NCBI GenBank assembly: GCA_004299845.1
Contig: CP036201.1
Span: 2,976,001-3,040,000 of the forward strand
From: Verrucomicrobia bacterium S94
GTDB taxonomy: Bacteria; Verrucomicrobiota; Kiritimatiellia; Kiritimatiellales; Pontiellaceae
DNA length: 64,000 bases
Direction: 5' to 3'
The notes below the pieces were generated by a model, which saw only the letters and a list, made by a program, of their open reading frames with translations, made no database searches and was not told the origin of the DNA. This document shows, one piece after another, positions 53,575 through 61,803 of the stretch; within the stretch, counting starts at the first letter, position 1; every line of letters begins with the position of its first letter. The position numbers and the translations under genes are program-made.

Positions 53575-53987
53575 ATGAGCGAACTGATTCATAACACCGA
53601 GCAACGCCGTTAACTTTTAAAACATACTCCATGAGGGTGCGGCTCCTGATCAGGTGAAAAAGAAAGTTTCCGAGCTGCTTGCCACGATTCCCCACGGCGA
53701 TGTTGTGGCCGTGGAACAGGAACTGATTGCCGAAGGACTGCCGGAAGGGGAAATTCTGAAACTGTGCGATCTGCATCATCCGGCTCGATGTCGCCGAAAC
53801 CATTCAGGCCGGCGGAGTTCCGCTGGCTGAGGTCCTCGATGCCGCACACTCCCTGAAACCAGGGAATATCCTCGAATTAACGGTTCCATTTTATCCGGCA
53901 CCGATCATTGAAAAACTCCGCCACGAAGGATTTAAGATCTGGTCACAGCAGCACTCCAACCCGTTCATCACCTACTTTACACACTGA
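53575..53987 (+). pseudogene. Broken DUF438/DUF2249 protein remnant
   Basis: MSELIHNTEQRR at 53575 is followed by a stop, but the next frame gives ILHEGAAPDQVKKKVSELLA and EGLPEGEILKLCDLHH, the DUF438 domain that precedes hemerythrin-like modules. The sequence then changes frame into LDVAETIQAGGVPLAEVLDA and PGNILELTVPFYPAPIIEKL, ending FITYFTH, a DUF2249 domain. The middle of the protein is missing. At least two frame changes and an internal deletion make it non-functional. Intact relatives are linked to nitric oxide and oxygen stress in anaerobes. Confidence 0.75.
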
Positions 53988-54109
53988 CACATTTTCAGCT
54001 CACCTAAATTTGATACGCCGTTCAAATTTCGTGGAAACACCGTTTTTACGTGCATCCACGTCGACCCGTGATACCTTCTGCCCCGTTAACTTTAACCAAG
54101 GAGCTTATC

Positions 54110-54280
54110 ATGGCCTATGTAATTTCCGACGAATGCACCAGCTGCGGCGCCTGTGCCGCCGGTTGTCCGGTGGAAGCCATCAGCGAAGGTGAAGGCAAAT
54201 ATGTAATCGATGCAGATACCTGCACGGACTGCGGTGCCTGCGAATCCACCTGCCCGATGGAAGCCATTTCCGCCGGTTAG
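54110..54280 (+). CDS. 2x[4Fe-4S] ferredoxin, copy 2
   Basis: This 56-residue ferredoxin has clusters CTSCGACAAGCP and CTDCGACESTCP and differs from copy 1 at few positions. Its leader (TTTAACCAAGGAG) also matches copy 1. ATG 54110 is the family start; the longer upstream frame from 54050 is spurious. It stands between the two convergent TonB operons. The two copies may be differently regulated electron donors. Confidence 0.93.
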   Translation: MAYVISDECTSCGACAAGCPVEAISEGEGKYVIDADTCTDCGACESTCPMEAISAG

Positions 54281-54304
54281 TCTTTATCCAAAGACTGAAC
54301 ATGC

Positions 54305-54335
54305 AAAACCCCGCCCTCAAGCGGGGTTTTTCTGT
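54305..54335. terminator. Bidirectional terminator after ferredoxin 2
   Basis: AAACCCCGC (54306-54314) pairs with GCGGGGTTT (54321-54329), followed by TTTCTG; an A-run precedes it. It resembles the terminator after ferredoxin 1 and also faces the end of the convergent TPR gene. Confidence 0.82.
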
Positions 54336-54380
54336 ATCCGAAGGGCGAAACACAGTCTCAAAACAAGAGCCATCCTTCAA

Positions 54381-55646
54381 TCAATCCTCTGTCAGTTTCA
54401 ACAGGGCCTGCGCTGTCGGATCGGCGGGATGTTTTTCCAGATACGTTTTAAGGACCTCCGCGGCCTCCTTCATCCTCGCTTCGCGAATAAGCCAATGCGC
54501 ATAATCGAGCGCTATCGGTGTCCGGTATTCCGGATCCAATGTCATTCCCTGCAGCAACCATTTTTCAGCAAAGGATGATTCCGCGTCCATGGCGTTCCGG
54601 GCAGCCCATCGCCAGAGCACCGCATCAGGCTCCGGATACCGCAGCATGCGGGATAACGCCTCATCCGCGCGGTCGAATGTGCCGCTCCGAATGTAGGTTA
54701 CCGCTGCGACACGCCAGTAGGCCGCATCATCCGACGGCTCGATTTTTCCCACCCATTCCCGCGCGGTTTCAAAATCCTCCCCCATAATAGCGGCCTGTAC
54801 ACAGTAAAGGGCGGTTTTCCGGTCCGGCGAATTCTCCATCAGTATTTTCGCCTGCGCCACTGCCTCTTCAAAATGACCGGCCGCCAGCTGAGCCGACAGA
54901 TGCATGCGCCGCACGTTCATATCCTCCGGATCAGCCAGAACAGCAGCCTCCAGCCGGGCCATCTGAAGATTTCCGTTATTTTCCGATCCGGCCGCGCGGC
55001 TCTGCCACCATTTTACCTCCAGCGGCTCCTGGAGCAGCATCGCATCGGTTGCACGGACCAGCGCCGCCTGATCTTCGGCTTCCACCGCCTGCTGAATATC
55101 CATTTCCCGGATATAGCGGGAAGCGGGAAAACGCATCAGACCCCAACGTATAAGTTCCTGAACCAGCCGGGGATCCCCGCTTTGCGAAGCAAGACTGAGA
55201 TAGGATTCCAGTGCTGCCTGATCACAGGAGGACAAATCAATATGCCGGCCGAACAGCTGCAGCGCTTCGTCACTCTGCTCCAGCTCCACCAGACAGACCG
55301 CCAGTGCCAGACCGAACTGCGAATCGGGATTGCGCTGATAGGCCTCACGAAGAGCGGCTTCGGCGTCGACCGGTCTGCCCTGTGCCAGGTAAACCTGACC
55401 CAATGCGTTATACCACAGTGCATTTCTATCGCCGTTAAAGGTTTCCAAAGCCGTCTCCGCACTCTTCCAGTCCCGGGCCTCCAACGCCAACTGCACCTGT
55501 TCAAGGGTTTTCCCAAGCTCCGGAGAGATCGAAGGCATAGCCGCGGATACAGAAGTACACAATAGAAAGACGTACAAACCGCAGGAACACCAGAAAGCTA
55601 AAACATTGCATTTAAAAAAACAGGTCATGTCTACATTCCGTTTCAT
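54381..55646 (-). CDS. Secreted TPR-repeat protein, TonB system 2
   Basis: The 421-residue protein starts at ATG 55646, whose first base overlaps the tonB stop (TAATG). A signal segment (GLYVFLLCTSVSAA) is followed by TPR-like helices (VQLALEARDWKSAETALETF, ALGQVYLAQGRPVDAEAALR, KEAAEVLKTYLEKHPADPTA). It occupies the same last position as the TPR gene of system 1, but similarity is low. It is presumably a periplasmic scaffold. Confidence 0.83.
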   Translation of the reverse strand: MKRNVDMTCFFKCNVLAFWCSCGLYVFLLCTSVSAAMPSISPELGKTLEQVQLALEARDWKSAETALETFNGDRNALWYNALGQVYLAQGRPVDAEAALREAYQRNPDSQFGLALAVCLVELEQSDEALQLFGRHIDLSSCDQAALESYLSLASQSGDPRLVQELIRWGLMRFPASRYIREMDIQQAVEAEDQAALVRATDAMLLQEPLEVKWWQSRAAGSENNGNLQMARLEAAVLADPEDMNVRRMHLSAQLAAGHFEEAVAQAKILMENSPDRKTALYCVQAAIMGEDFETAREWVGKIEPSDDAAYWRVAAVTYIRSGTFDRADEALSRMLRYPEPDAVLWRWAARNAMDAESSFAEKWLLQGMTLDPEYRTPIALDYAHWLIREARMKEAAEVLKTYLEKHPADPTAQALLKLTED

Positions 55647-56344
55647 TATCTTGCCCCCGGCGGAATCCATTCCAGCCGTATACGTTTGGTTACAGCAACC
55701 GGCTTTCCGTCTTTAACCGCCGGTTGAAACCGGGCATGAGCCGCTCCCTTCAGAGCAGCTTTTTCAAAAATGCCACGCGGCTCGGAAGAGATTACACGCG
55801 CACCGGCCACTCTGCCGGTTTCAGAAATATCAAATTCGATTACTGACACCCCGCTGATTCGCCGGACCCGCGCCGCCGCAGGATAAAACCGGTCAAAGAC
55901 CGCGCGGTTAAGCAATTGGGCCGAATGATCCGGCCGGCCGTCACCCGACCCGGAATCAGAGACGATAGAATAACTTCCAAGATCGGGCGAAAATGTACCG
56001 GGTATCGGCTGCGCTGAAAGCTCGGGATAAACCGGCGCCTCGATATCGAATGGGAAATCAAAGGCCGGCAGTCGGGCCGGAGCGGCAGACGCCGAAGGCA
56101 GCACCGATTTCCAGGCTCTGGAAGACGCTCCTGATGAAGCCGGGGGCTGATGCGCAGGTTCCGGCGGCGGAGGGTCATTAATGATCGAAGCCGTATATAC
56201 TTTTTCCTGAACAGCAGCCGGTTTCTCCACCTGCTGAATAATGGAGCCCAGCAACAGCAGATTCACAGCAAGACTGAATGCCACCGAAACCGGCCAGCGC
56301 AACCAGACGGAGGACCTATTCCTTTGCAGCTGCAAGGTCGACAT
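55646..56344 (-). CDS. tonB: TonB energy-transducing protein, system 2
   Basis: The 232-residue protein has one N-terminal span (VAFSLAVNLLLLGSII), a Pro/Ser spacer (NDPPPPEPAHQPPASSG) and a C-terminal TonB domain (RRISGVSVIEFDISETGRVA, then HARFQPAVKDGKPVAVTKRI). It overlaps exbD by 29 bases and the TPR gene by 1. It likely energises the receptor encoded at 59695. Confidence 0.88.
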   Translation of the reverse strand: MSTLQLQRNRSSVWLRWPVSVAFSLAVNLLLLGSIIQQVEKPAAVQEKVYTASIINDPPPPEPAHQPPASSGASSRAWKSVLPSASAAPARLPAFDFPFDIEAPVYPELSAQPIPGTFSPDLGSYSIVSDSGSGDGRPDHSAQLLNRAVFDRFYPAAARVRRISGVSVIEFDISETGRVAGARVISSEPRGIFEKAALKGAAHARFQPAVKDGKPVAVTKRIRLEWIPPGAR

Positions 56345-56717
56345 GTGCTGCCCCCGCCTCCCGGCTTACATCCATTGCGTGCATCAGATCGGCCGTACTG
56401 GTCCGGCCGTCTGCATGAATAACCACATGACTGCTCTGCTTTTTCGCCAGCTGTTGGGCAATGGCGGCCTGTGCAAAATGGCCCACCATTTCGTTTCCAA
56501 CATAAAGATCTCCCCGACGGTCCACCGAAACATGCACGGCAAGATCCTGCACCCGTTCCGCCTGCGTACTGGACGGCGGGTCCAGTTCGACTACCGATTC
56601 CTCCGTCATCCGCGCTGTCACCAGGGTAAAAATCAGCAGCAGAAAAACCATATCGATCATGGGCCCCATATCGATGGAGGCAACGTCTTTATCTCTGGAC
56701 CGGAGTCTGCTTTTCAT
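56316..56717 (-). CDS. exbD: ExbD/TolR-family protein, TonB system 2
   Basis: The 133-residue protein has the ExbD span with its Asp (SIDMGPMIDMVFLLLIFTLV) and a periplasmic domain (DLAVHVSVDRRGDLYVGNE, VVIHADGRTSTADLMHAMD). The final segment (SREAGAAHVDLAAAKE) matches ExbD ends. It overlaps exbB by 4 bases. Confidence 0.9.
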   Translation of the reverse strand: MKSRLRSRDKDVASIDMGPMIDMVFLLLIFTLVTARMTEESVVELDPPSSTQAERVQDLAVHVSVDRRGDLYVGNEMVGHFAQAAIAQQLAKKQSSHVVIHADGRTSTADLMHAMDVSREAGAAHVDLAAAKE

Positions 56718-57220
56718 GCCTCGTCCTCCAGCATAAATTCATTTACCAGCTGACGCCCGCGCTCATAGAGCAGGTCAGAGCGACGCTTCCAGATGCGGTG
56801 AAAAAACATACCGGGAATCGCGAGTACCAGCGCATACTGCGTGGTCAGCAGTGCTTTATCAATACCCCCCTCCATGCCTCCGGTCTGCGCCTGATAAGCA
56901 CTCATCAGTCCGCTGACGGTTCCCAGCAATCCCAGCATAATCAGCACCTGCACCAATCCGGCAATAAGGGTTGTTCCGGCCGTCAGCCGTTTTTTCTCGC
57001 GGGCCAGCAGATCCTCCAGCGCATCGCCGCGTTTCCAATCGCAATACTCCGTATCCAACAGATTCTTCCAGGCCTGTTTGCGACGATCCGGTTTCCAATA
57101 GGGCGACAACGCCTCGCAACCGCGCTCGAACAGCAGGATAAACAGCAGCAGACCCAGCGCGCCGATGATATAGAGCCAGGGACCGCCGGCTTTAAACCAT
57201 AAGAGCACGGTTCCCATCAT
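56714..57220 (-). CDS. exbB: Short ExbB/TolQ-family protein, TonB system 2
   Basis: The 168-residue protein has spans GGPWLYIIGALGLLLFILLF, LIAGLVQVLIMLGLLGTVSG and TTQYALVLAIPGMFFH, with the LLGTVSG core motif. It corresponds to the short ExbB of system 1. Start and stop overlap both neighbours by 4 bases. Confidence 0.9.
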   Translation of the reverse strand: MMGTVLLWFKAGGPWLYIIGALGLLLFILLFERGCEALSPYWKPDRRKQAWKNLLDTEYCDWKRGDALEDLLAREKKRLTAGTTLIAGLVQVLIMLGLLGTVSGLMSAYQAQTGGMEGGIDKALLTTQYALVLAIPGMFFHRIWKRRSDLLYERGRQLVNEFMLEDEA

Positions 57221-58512
57221 TGGACATCCCCGCTCTGTTCCGCAATCACCGCCATCATGGCATGACCGGCCTGCTCCAGCCGGATGACCCGGCGGTCAAT
57301 CAACCGGTTGAAGGAGGCATGCAGCAGCAGTAGCGGAACCGCAACAACCAGCCCGACCTGCGTCGTTATCAGCGCTTCCGAAATACCCTGTGAAAGCGCA
57401 TCTCCACCGGCGTCCAGTCCCAGCGACTTAAATGTCTGAATCATCCCGGTTACAGTTCCCAGCAGCCCCAGCAGCGGAGCAATGGCCGCGCACGCGGCAA
57501 TCATCGTCATAGAGCGTTCCAGGCGCGGCACCTCTTCGAGAATCGCATTTTCAATATGCGCCTCCATTTTATCCCGGGCCACTTCACGGGCATGCACCCC
57601 TTTATGCAATACACGCTGCAGCGGCGTAGCCTGGGCATCCACCAGTTCGTGCACCTTTTCCCAGTCCGTACTTCGGGCAGAATCCATCACCGCATCCAGC
57701 AGCTCCGGAGGACTGCGATGTCGGAAAATATTAATGCAGCGTTCTCCAACCAGCAGCATTCCGAACAGCCCGACCGCAATAATCGGATAAAGAAAAATGC
57801 CGCCGGCTTCAAGATAGTGCTGAATGAAGCTCTTCTGCACCGGAGCCGAAGCAAGCCGCAGACTGACATCAATCGGGATACACCCTTCACCCACCTCTTC
57901 AGGAGCAGCTCCAACCAGATAAGCATGACCGTCCGGTGTGGTTTCAACCCAGCCGCACTGCAGCGGCCCCTCTCCCAGCGCTATAGTCTGAACCGCACCG
58001 ATTTCAAGCACCGGAACGGTTGCCGCTCTGCCGGTGTGATCCAGCAGTTCAAGTTCATGCCGGCGCAAAGCGGTTCGTTCAGATAACGAGCCCAGCTGGT
58101 TCTGAATCCCCCTTTTCAACGTTTCACGGATATCACTCCACAGCTGATCCGGCATCACAGTAACACGGGCCGCAGTCAAAAGTTCACGCAGCAGCTGCTG
58201 ATTTTTCGCCGCCGCCAGCGAATGCCGGAGTTTCAATTCCTTAAACTCCTCTTCCGCCTTTACCAGCTCCAGCGACGCTTCAGCAGCATCCGTCTTTGCC
58301 GCCTCCAACGCAGCATAGGCCTGCTGAATTTTCTGCTGCAGCTCCTCATGTTCAGCCTGCACGTCCGAACGCAATTCCGCCAACGCTTCTGACGCCGCCT
58401 CCTCTTTGGCCTTCGCCTGGTTTAAGAAATCATCCGGCGACCCGGCCAATGAAGTAACGGCAACCCACAGTGCCACAATAAACATAAAGATCTTCCGGGT
58501 TTCCACCTTCAT
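57217..58512 (-). CDS. Long MotA/TolQ/ExbB-family proton channel protein, TonB system 2
   Basis: The 431-residue protein has a signal (FMFIVALWVAVTSLAG), a periplasmic coiled coil (to about residue 130; EELQQKIQQAYAALEAAKTD), and three channel spans (LEAGGIFLYPIIAVGLFGML, AACAAIAPLLGLLGTVTGMI, TTQVGLVVAVPLLLLHASF). It matches the long ExbB of system 1 in size and order. It overlaps the DUF3450 gene by 4 bases. Confidence 0.88.
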   Translation of the reverse strand: MKVETRKIFMFIVALWVAVTSLAGSPDDFLNQAKAKEEAASEALAELRSDVQAEHEELQQKIQQAYAALEAAKTDAAEASLELVKAEEEFKELKLRHSLAAAKNQQLLRELLTAARVTVMPDQLWSDIRETLKRGIQNQLGSLSERTALRRHELELLDHTGRAATVPVLEIGAVQTIALGEGPLQCGWVETTPDGHAYLVGAAPEEVGEGCIPIDVSLRLASAPVQKSFIQHYLEAGGIFLYPIIAVGLFGMLLVGERCINIFRHRSPPELLDAVMDSARSTDWEKVHELVDAQATPLQRVLHKGVHAREVARDKMEAHIENAILEEVPRLERSMTMIAACAAIAPLLGLLGTVTGMIQTFKSLGLDAGGDALSQGISEALITTQVGLVVAVPLLLLHASFNRLIDRRVIRLEQAGHAMMAVIAEQSGDVQ

Positions 58513-59249
58513 GGATTCACCTCCCGAAACGGTAGATAGATCCAGTGCGGAGCCCGTCGCCCTTCCATGATCTGAAAGGCTTTACGCAATTCATCCTTCG
58601 CATCTCCGGATACAGGAAATTCGATAAGCCCGACCGCTTCGTCCGTATTCTCCGGCGGAACCAGAAATCCGGCACGGTCTCCGTTTTCGTCCAGCCACCA
58701 GCCTAAAGAGGTTCCCACCAGCAGCGCTTTTACCTTTACCGCCTCGTCGTTCAGCAGTCCGACCGTCACCTGCACATCCACCTGCTGCATGGCGTCTTCT
58801 GTTGCTTTCCAGCGCGACATCGTCTGCTGCCATTGTTCTTTGAGCTCACCGTAGGCCTGTTCCCGGGCAGGCACCGTTCCCGGAATCGATACCGCAGCCA
58901 GCTGATCCAACGCCGCATGAATTTCATCCATCAGCTCAATGCACGCCTGCTGCACGCCGGCTCCGGCCTCTTCATCCCGCAACAGCTCAGCCGATGCCGC
59001 CTTGTATTGCTCCGCCTGCTTTCGGTCCGCCTCCGCTTTAATACGGGTCTGTTTCTCGACCGATTCCAGGCTCGCCAGCAACGTTTCCATCTTCGCCTTA
59101 TTTTCCTGCCATGCCCGGTATTCTGCATCGCGGGCACTGCGCAACCGATTGGCTTCCGCCAAATGGTTTTCCACCTGATTGTGTATCGGCAGCTCGTCAG
59201 CCAGAACCGCCGCAGAACACCATGCTACAATAAAAAAGATTTTCTTCAT
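58509..59249 (-). CDS. DUF3450 periplasmic coiled-coil protein of TonB system 2
   Basis: The 246-residue protein has a signal (IFFIVAWCSAAVLA), an extended coiled coil (LLASLESVEKQTRIKAEADR, ADRKQAEQYKAASAELLRDE), and the family end VKALLVGTSLGWWLDENGDR with DAKDELRKAFQIMEGRRAPH. It is the counterpart of the DUF3450 gene of system 1 and is intact. Its start overlaps the stop of the ABC-ATPase-like remnant by 4 bases. Confidence 0.82.
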   Translation of the reverse strand: MKKIFFIVAWCSAAVLADELPIHNQVENHLAEANRLRSARDAEYRAWQENKAKMETLLASLESVEKQTRIKAEADRKQAEQYKAASAELLRDEEAGAGVQQACIELMDEIHAALDQLAAVSIPGTVPAREQAYGELKEQWQQTMSRWKATEDAMQQVDVQVTVGLLNDEAVKVKALLVGTSLGWWLDENGDRAGFLVPPENTDEAVGLIEFPVSGDAKDELRKAFQIMEGRRAPHWIYLPFREVNP

Positions 59250-59665
59250 GTATTCGGCTCCAAAGCAGCAATCACCACCGGGGCCCCGTCATCAGGTGCG
59301 GTGACAATGGTTGATTCAATCCCATAAAGCGTTTGGACTAAATTGGAGCTGACAATATCAGAAGGTTTCCCCTCCGCCACTAATTTTCCATCTTTCATCG
59401 CCACCAGACGGTCGGCATAACGCGCAGCCGCAATCAGGTCGTGCAGAACCACCACCACAGTCTTCCCCTCCGCCGCCAGTTCCTTGACCGCGCTGCTCAA
59501 ATCCAAATCCAGTTCTCCGGTGACCGAAATCGCCTCGTCCGTCGGATACGACGATGTGCTCCATTTTTCCGTGTTTTCTGCAAGCATTTCAGCTGCTCTC
59601 CCTCCGTATTTTTCCCAGAACCGAACCCCGTCACCAAACAACCCACTCTTAAATACATATTGCAA
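59246..59665 (-). pseudogene. Chimeric fragment with FecE-like ABC ATPase C-terminus
   Basis: The last 75 residues (VKELAAEGKTVVVVLHDLIA, ARYADRLVAMKDGKLVAEGK, PSDIVSSNLVQTLYGI) are the C-terminus of an iron/cobalamin ABC ATPase, with the switch His in LHDL. Walker A, the signature and Walker B are missing. The first 50 residues (FGDGVRFWEKYGGRAAEML) come from something else, perhaps the start of a SAM methyltransferase. The frame is open and coupled by ATGA to the DUF3450 gene. It looks like a deletion fusion; it may survive only as a leader peptide of the operon. Confidence 0.65.
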
Positions 59666-59694
59666 AAATGCCTATTAAATTTTAACATTTATAA

Positions 59695-61794
59695 ATGAAA
59701 CCGGTTCATTATGTTCTGCTGCTGATCTGCTGGAGTTTCCCGGCTCAAGGAGATCAACCCCATTCCTCAGTTTCCAATCCACTGGAAACCATCGTGATTC
59801 ATGGACAGCGGCCCCGTCTGACGGCCTATGAGCTGACCCAGGCGGAACTGCTGGATGATGTCCGGAATCTTGATGCCGGACATGCCGCCGCATCGATTCC
59901 CGGAATTTCTTCGGCCTGTGCATCAGTTGATGCACCGGAACCTTCCATCCGTGGACTGGGCTGGGAGCGGGTGACCACGCAGCTTGATTTTCTTCCGATC
60001 TATGGAAGCTGTCCCGCACGTATGGATCCGCCCACCGTTTATCTCACACCGGAAGCCATTGAAAACCTCGTTATCATCAAAGGCCTGCCCTCCGTAACCT
60101 ACGGACCAGGCGGAACCGGCGGACGGGTCATGGCGCGCACAACAGCCGACCCGGCACAGCCGGCCCTCAACAGCACATCGGCTCATGCTTCGGCCACCTA
60201 TAACGGTGGACGCGACGGTTTCTCCGTCCGCGCCGGCGGAAAGGTCGGTAACGGAACCGTTGAAGCCGGCATATCGGCCAACGCCATTGATTTCGACGAC
60301 TATGAATCCGGTTCCGGCCAAACCGTGCCCGGCGAAAACCGATCATACGGTGCCGGCGCGACGCTCCGCTGGACACCTGATGCAGACAGCGGATACTGGC
60401 TTAACTGGAACGGTCATAGAACAGATCATCTCGACTATCCCGCCCTCCCGATGAATGCCACGGATGTGGATTCCAATATCCTGACGTTCGGCTCACGCCT
60501 CCCGGTTCATGGCGAAATGTTTCAGGCGCTGGAATGGCAGGCCGGAATGGCCGATATAGACCACACCATGGACAATGACGGCAAACCGAACCGCAGTACC
60601 ATGGAAGCGGAAGCGGTTACCGAATCGCAGACTTTCGGTGCACGAATCGCCACCGAATGGAATTTCAGCCCGGATGCGGACTGGACCATTGGAGCGGACG
60701 GACATTACCTCTCCCGCGATGCCCTGCGCGAACGTTATATGGTTGCGTCCGGCAACACATTTTACGATCCCATCTGGCCCGATGCTGCCCAGGGGCAGCT
60801 TGGCCTCTTCATCGAACGTACGGCCCTATTCTCCAATGGCCGTAAACTGCGACTGGGCCTTCGTTTTGACGGCGTTGACAGTGCCATCGGCAAAGGCAGC
60901 GAACCGCTCGATCTCCCGCTCGCCGTCTTTGGAACCGTCGATGATGCCTACGCCTATTTTTACGGGGAAGACGCCCGAGACACAGACCGGACCGAATTTC
61001 TGATTTCCGGAAATGCACTCTGGGAAATCCCTCAGACCGATAATCTCCAGTGGTTCCTCGGTGCCGGTGCGGTACAGCGATCCGCCAGCGTTACCGAGCG
61101 CTATTATTCCTTCGCTCCGGCTTCCGGCGGATACCTCGTCGGCAATCCCGATCTCGATCCCGAAACCAAATTTGAAATAGACGGTGGTGCCTACTTTTCC
61201 GCGGAATACGTTGAAATCGGGGTGCAGCTTTTCGCCGCGGGTGTCCAGAACTACATCCTCGAAACCGGTATTGCTTCGGAGGATGTAAACGGCGACCTTA
61301 CTCCGGATCAGATCCGCGGGTTCCTGAATACGGACGCCCTGCTGACCGGCGGTGAAGTGGACGGAAATATCCGGTTTTCGGATCACTGGAGGATCCCGTT
61401 TTCGGCAGCATACGTTCGCGGCCGCGATCTTTCCGAAAATGAGGACCTTCCCCTCATTTCCCCCCTCAACGGTCGCATCGGATTCCGCTGGGATGGAAGC
61501 TCATCGGTTCAGCCCTGGGCGGAAGCGATCGTTCACCTTGCCGCCAAACAGAGCCATATCGATCCGCGCTATCCCGAAACAGAAACCCCCGGCTATCAGA
61601 TTCTTAACCTGCGCGGCGGTTTCCGGCTGCCCTGCGGCTGCAGCCTCGAAGCCGGTGTGGAAAATGTTTTCGATCAGGATTATACCGACCACCTCAGCCG
61701 GACCACGGTTTTTACAGTAGGCGACCTCGCCGCCGGTGAAAAAGTTCCAATGCCCGGAAGATTCTTCTATGCATCCATTTTATGGAGTCTGTAG
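59695..61794 (+). CDS. TonB-dependent receptor, OprC/NosA copper-receptor-like
   Basis: The 699-residue receptor has a signal (YVLLLICWSFPAQG), a plug (LDAGHAAASIPGISSACAS, PSIRGLGWERVTTQLDFLPI) and a barrel ending RFFYASILWSL. The plug contains YGSCPARMDPP (Cys106, Met110), matching the CxxxM motif and MDPP segment that bind copper in OprC/NosA. LVIIKGLPSVTYGPGGTGG follows as usual. So copper, not iron, is the likely cargo; this is inferred from the motif. It is divergent from TonB system 2 over 29 bases. Confidence 0.83.
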   Translation: MKPVHYVLLLICWSFPAQGDQPHSSVSNPLETIVIHGQRPRLTAYELTQAELLDDVRNLDAGHAAASIPGISSACASVDAPEPSIRGLGWERVTTQLDFLPIYGSCPARMDPPTVYLTPEAIENLVIIKGLPSVTYGPGGTGGRVMARTTADPAQPALNSTSAHASATYNGGRDGFSVRAGGKVGNGTVEAGISANAIDFDDYESGSGQTVPGENRSYGAGATLRWTPDADSGYWLNWNGHRTDHLDYPALPMNATDVDSNILTFGSRLPVHGEMFQALEWQAGMADIDHTMDNDGKPNRSTMEAEAVTESQTFGARIATEWNFSPDADWTIGADGHYLSRDALRERYMVASGNTFYDPIWPDAAQGQLGLFIERTALFSNGRKLRLGLRFDGVDSAIGKGSEPLDLPLAVFGTVDDAYAYFYGEDARDTDRTEFLISGNALWEIPQTDNLQWFLGAGAVQRSASVTERYYSFAPASGGYLVGNPDLDPETKFEIDGGAYFSAEYVEIGVQLFAAGVQNYILETGIASEDVNGDLTPDQIRGFLNTDALLTGGEVDGNIRFSDHWRIPFSAAYVRGRDLSENEDLPLISPLNGRIGFRWDGSSSVQPWAEAIVHLAAKQSHIDPRYPETETPGYQILNLRGGFRLPCGCSLEAGVENVFDQDYTDHLSRTTVFTVGDLAAGEKVPMPGRFFYASILWSL

Positions 61795-61803
61795 ACTGTT
61801 CTC

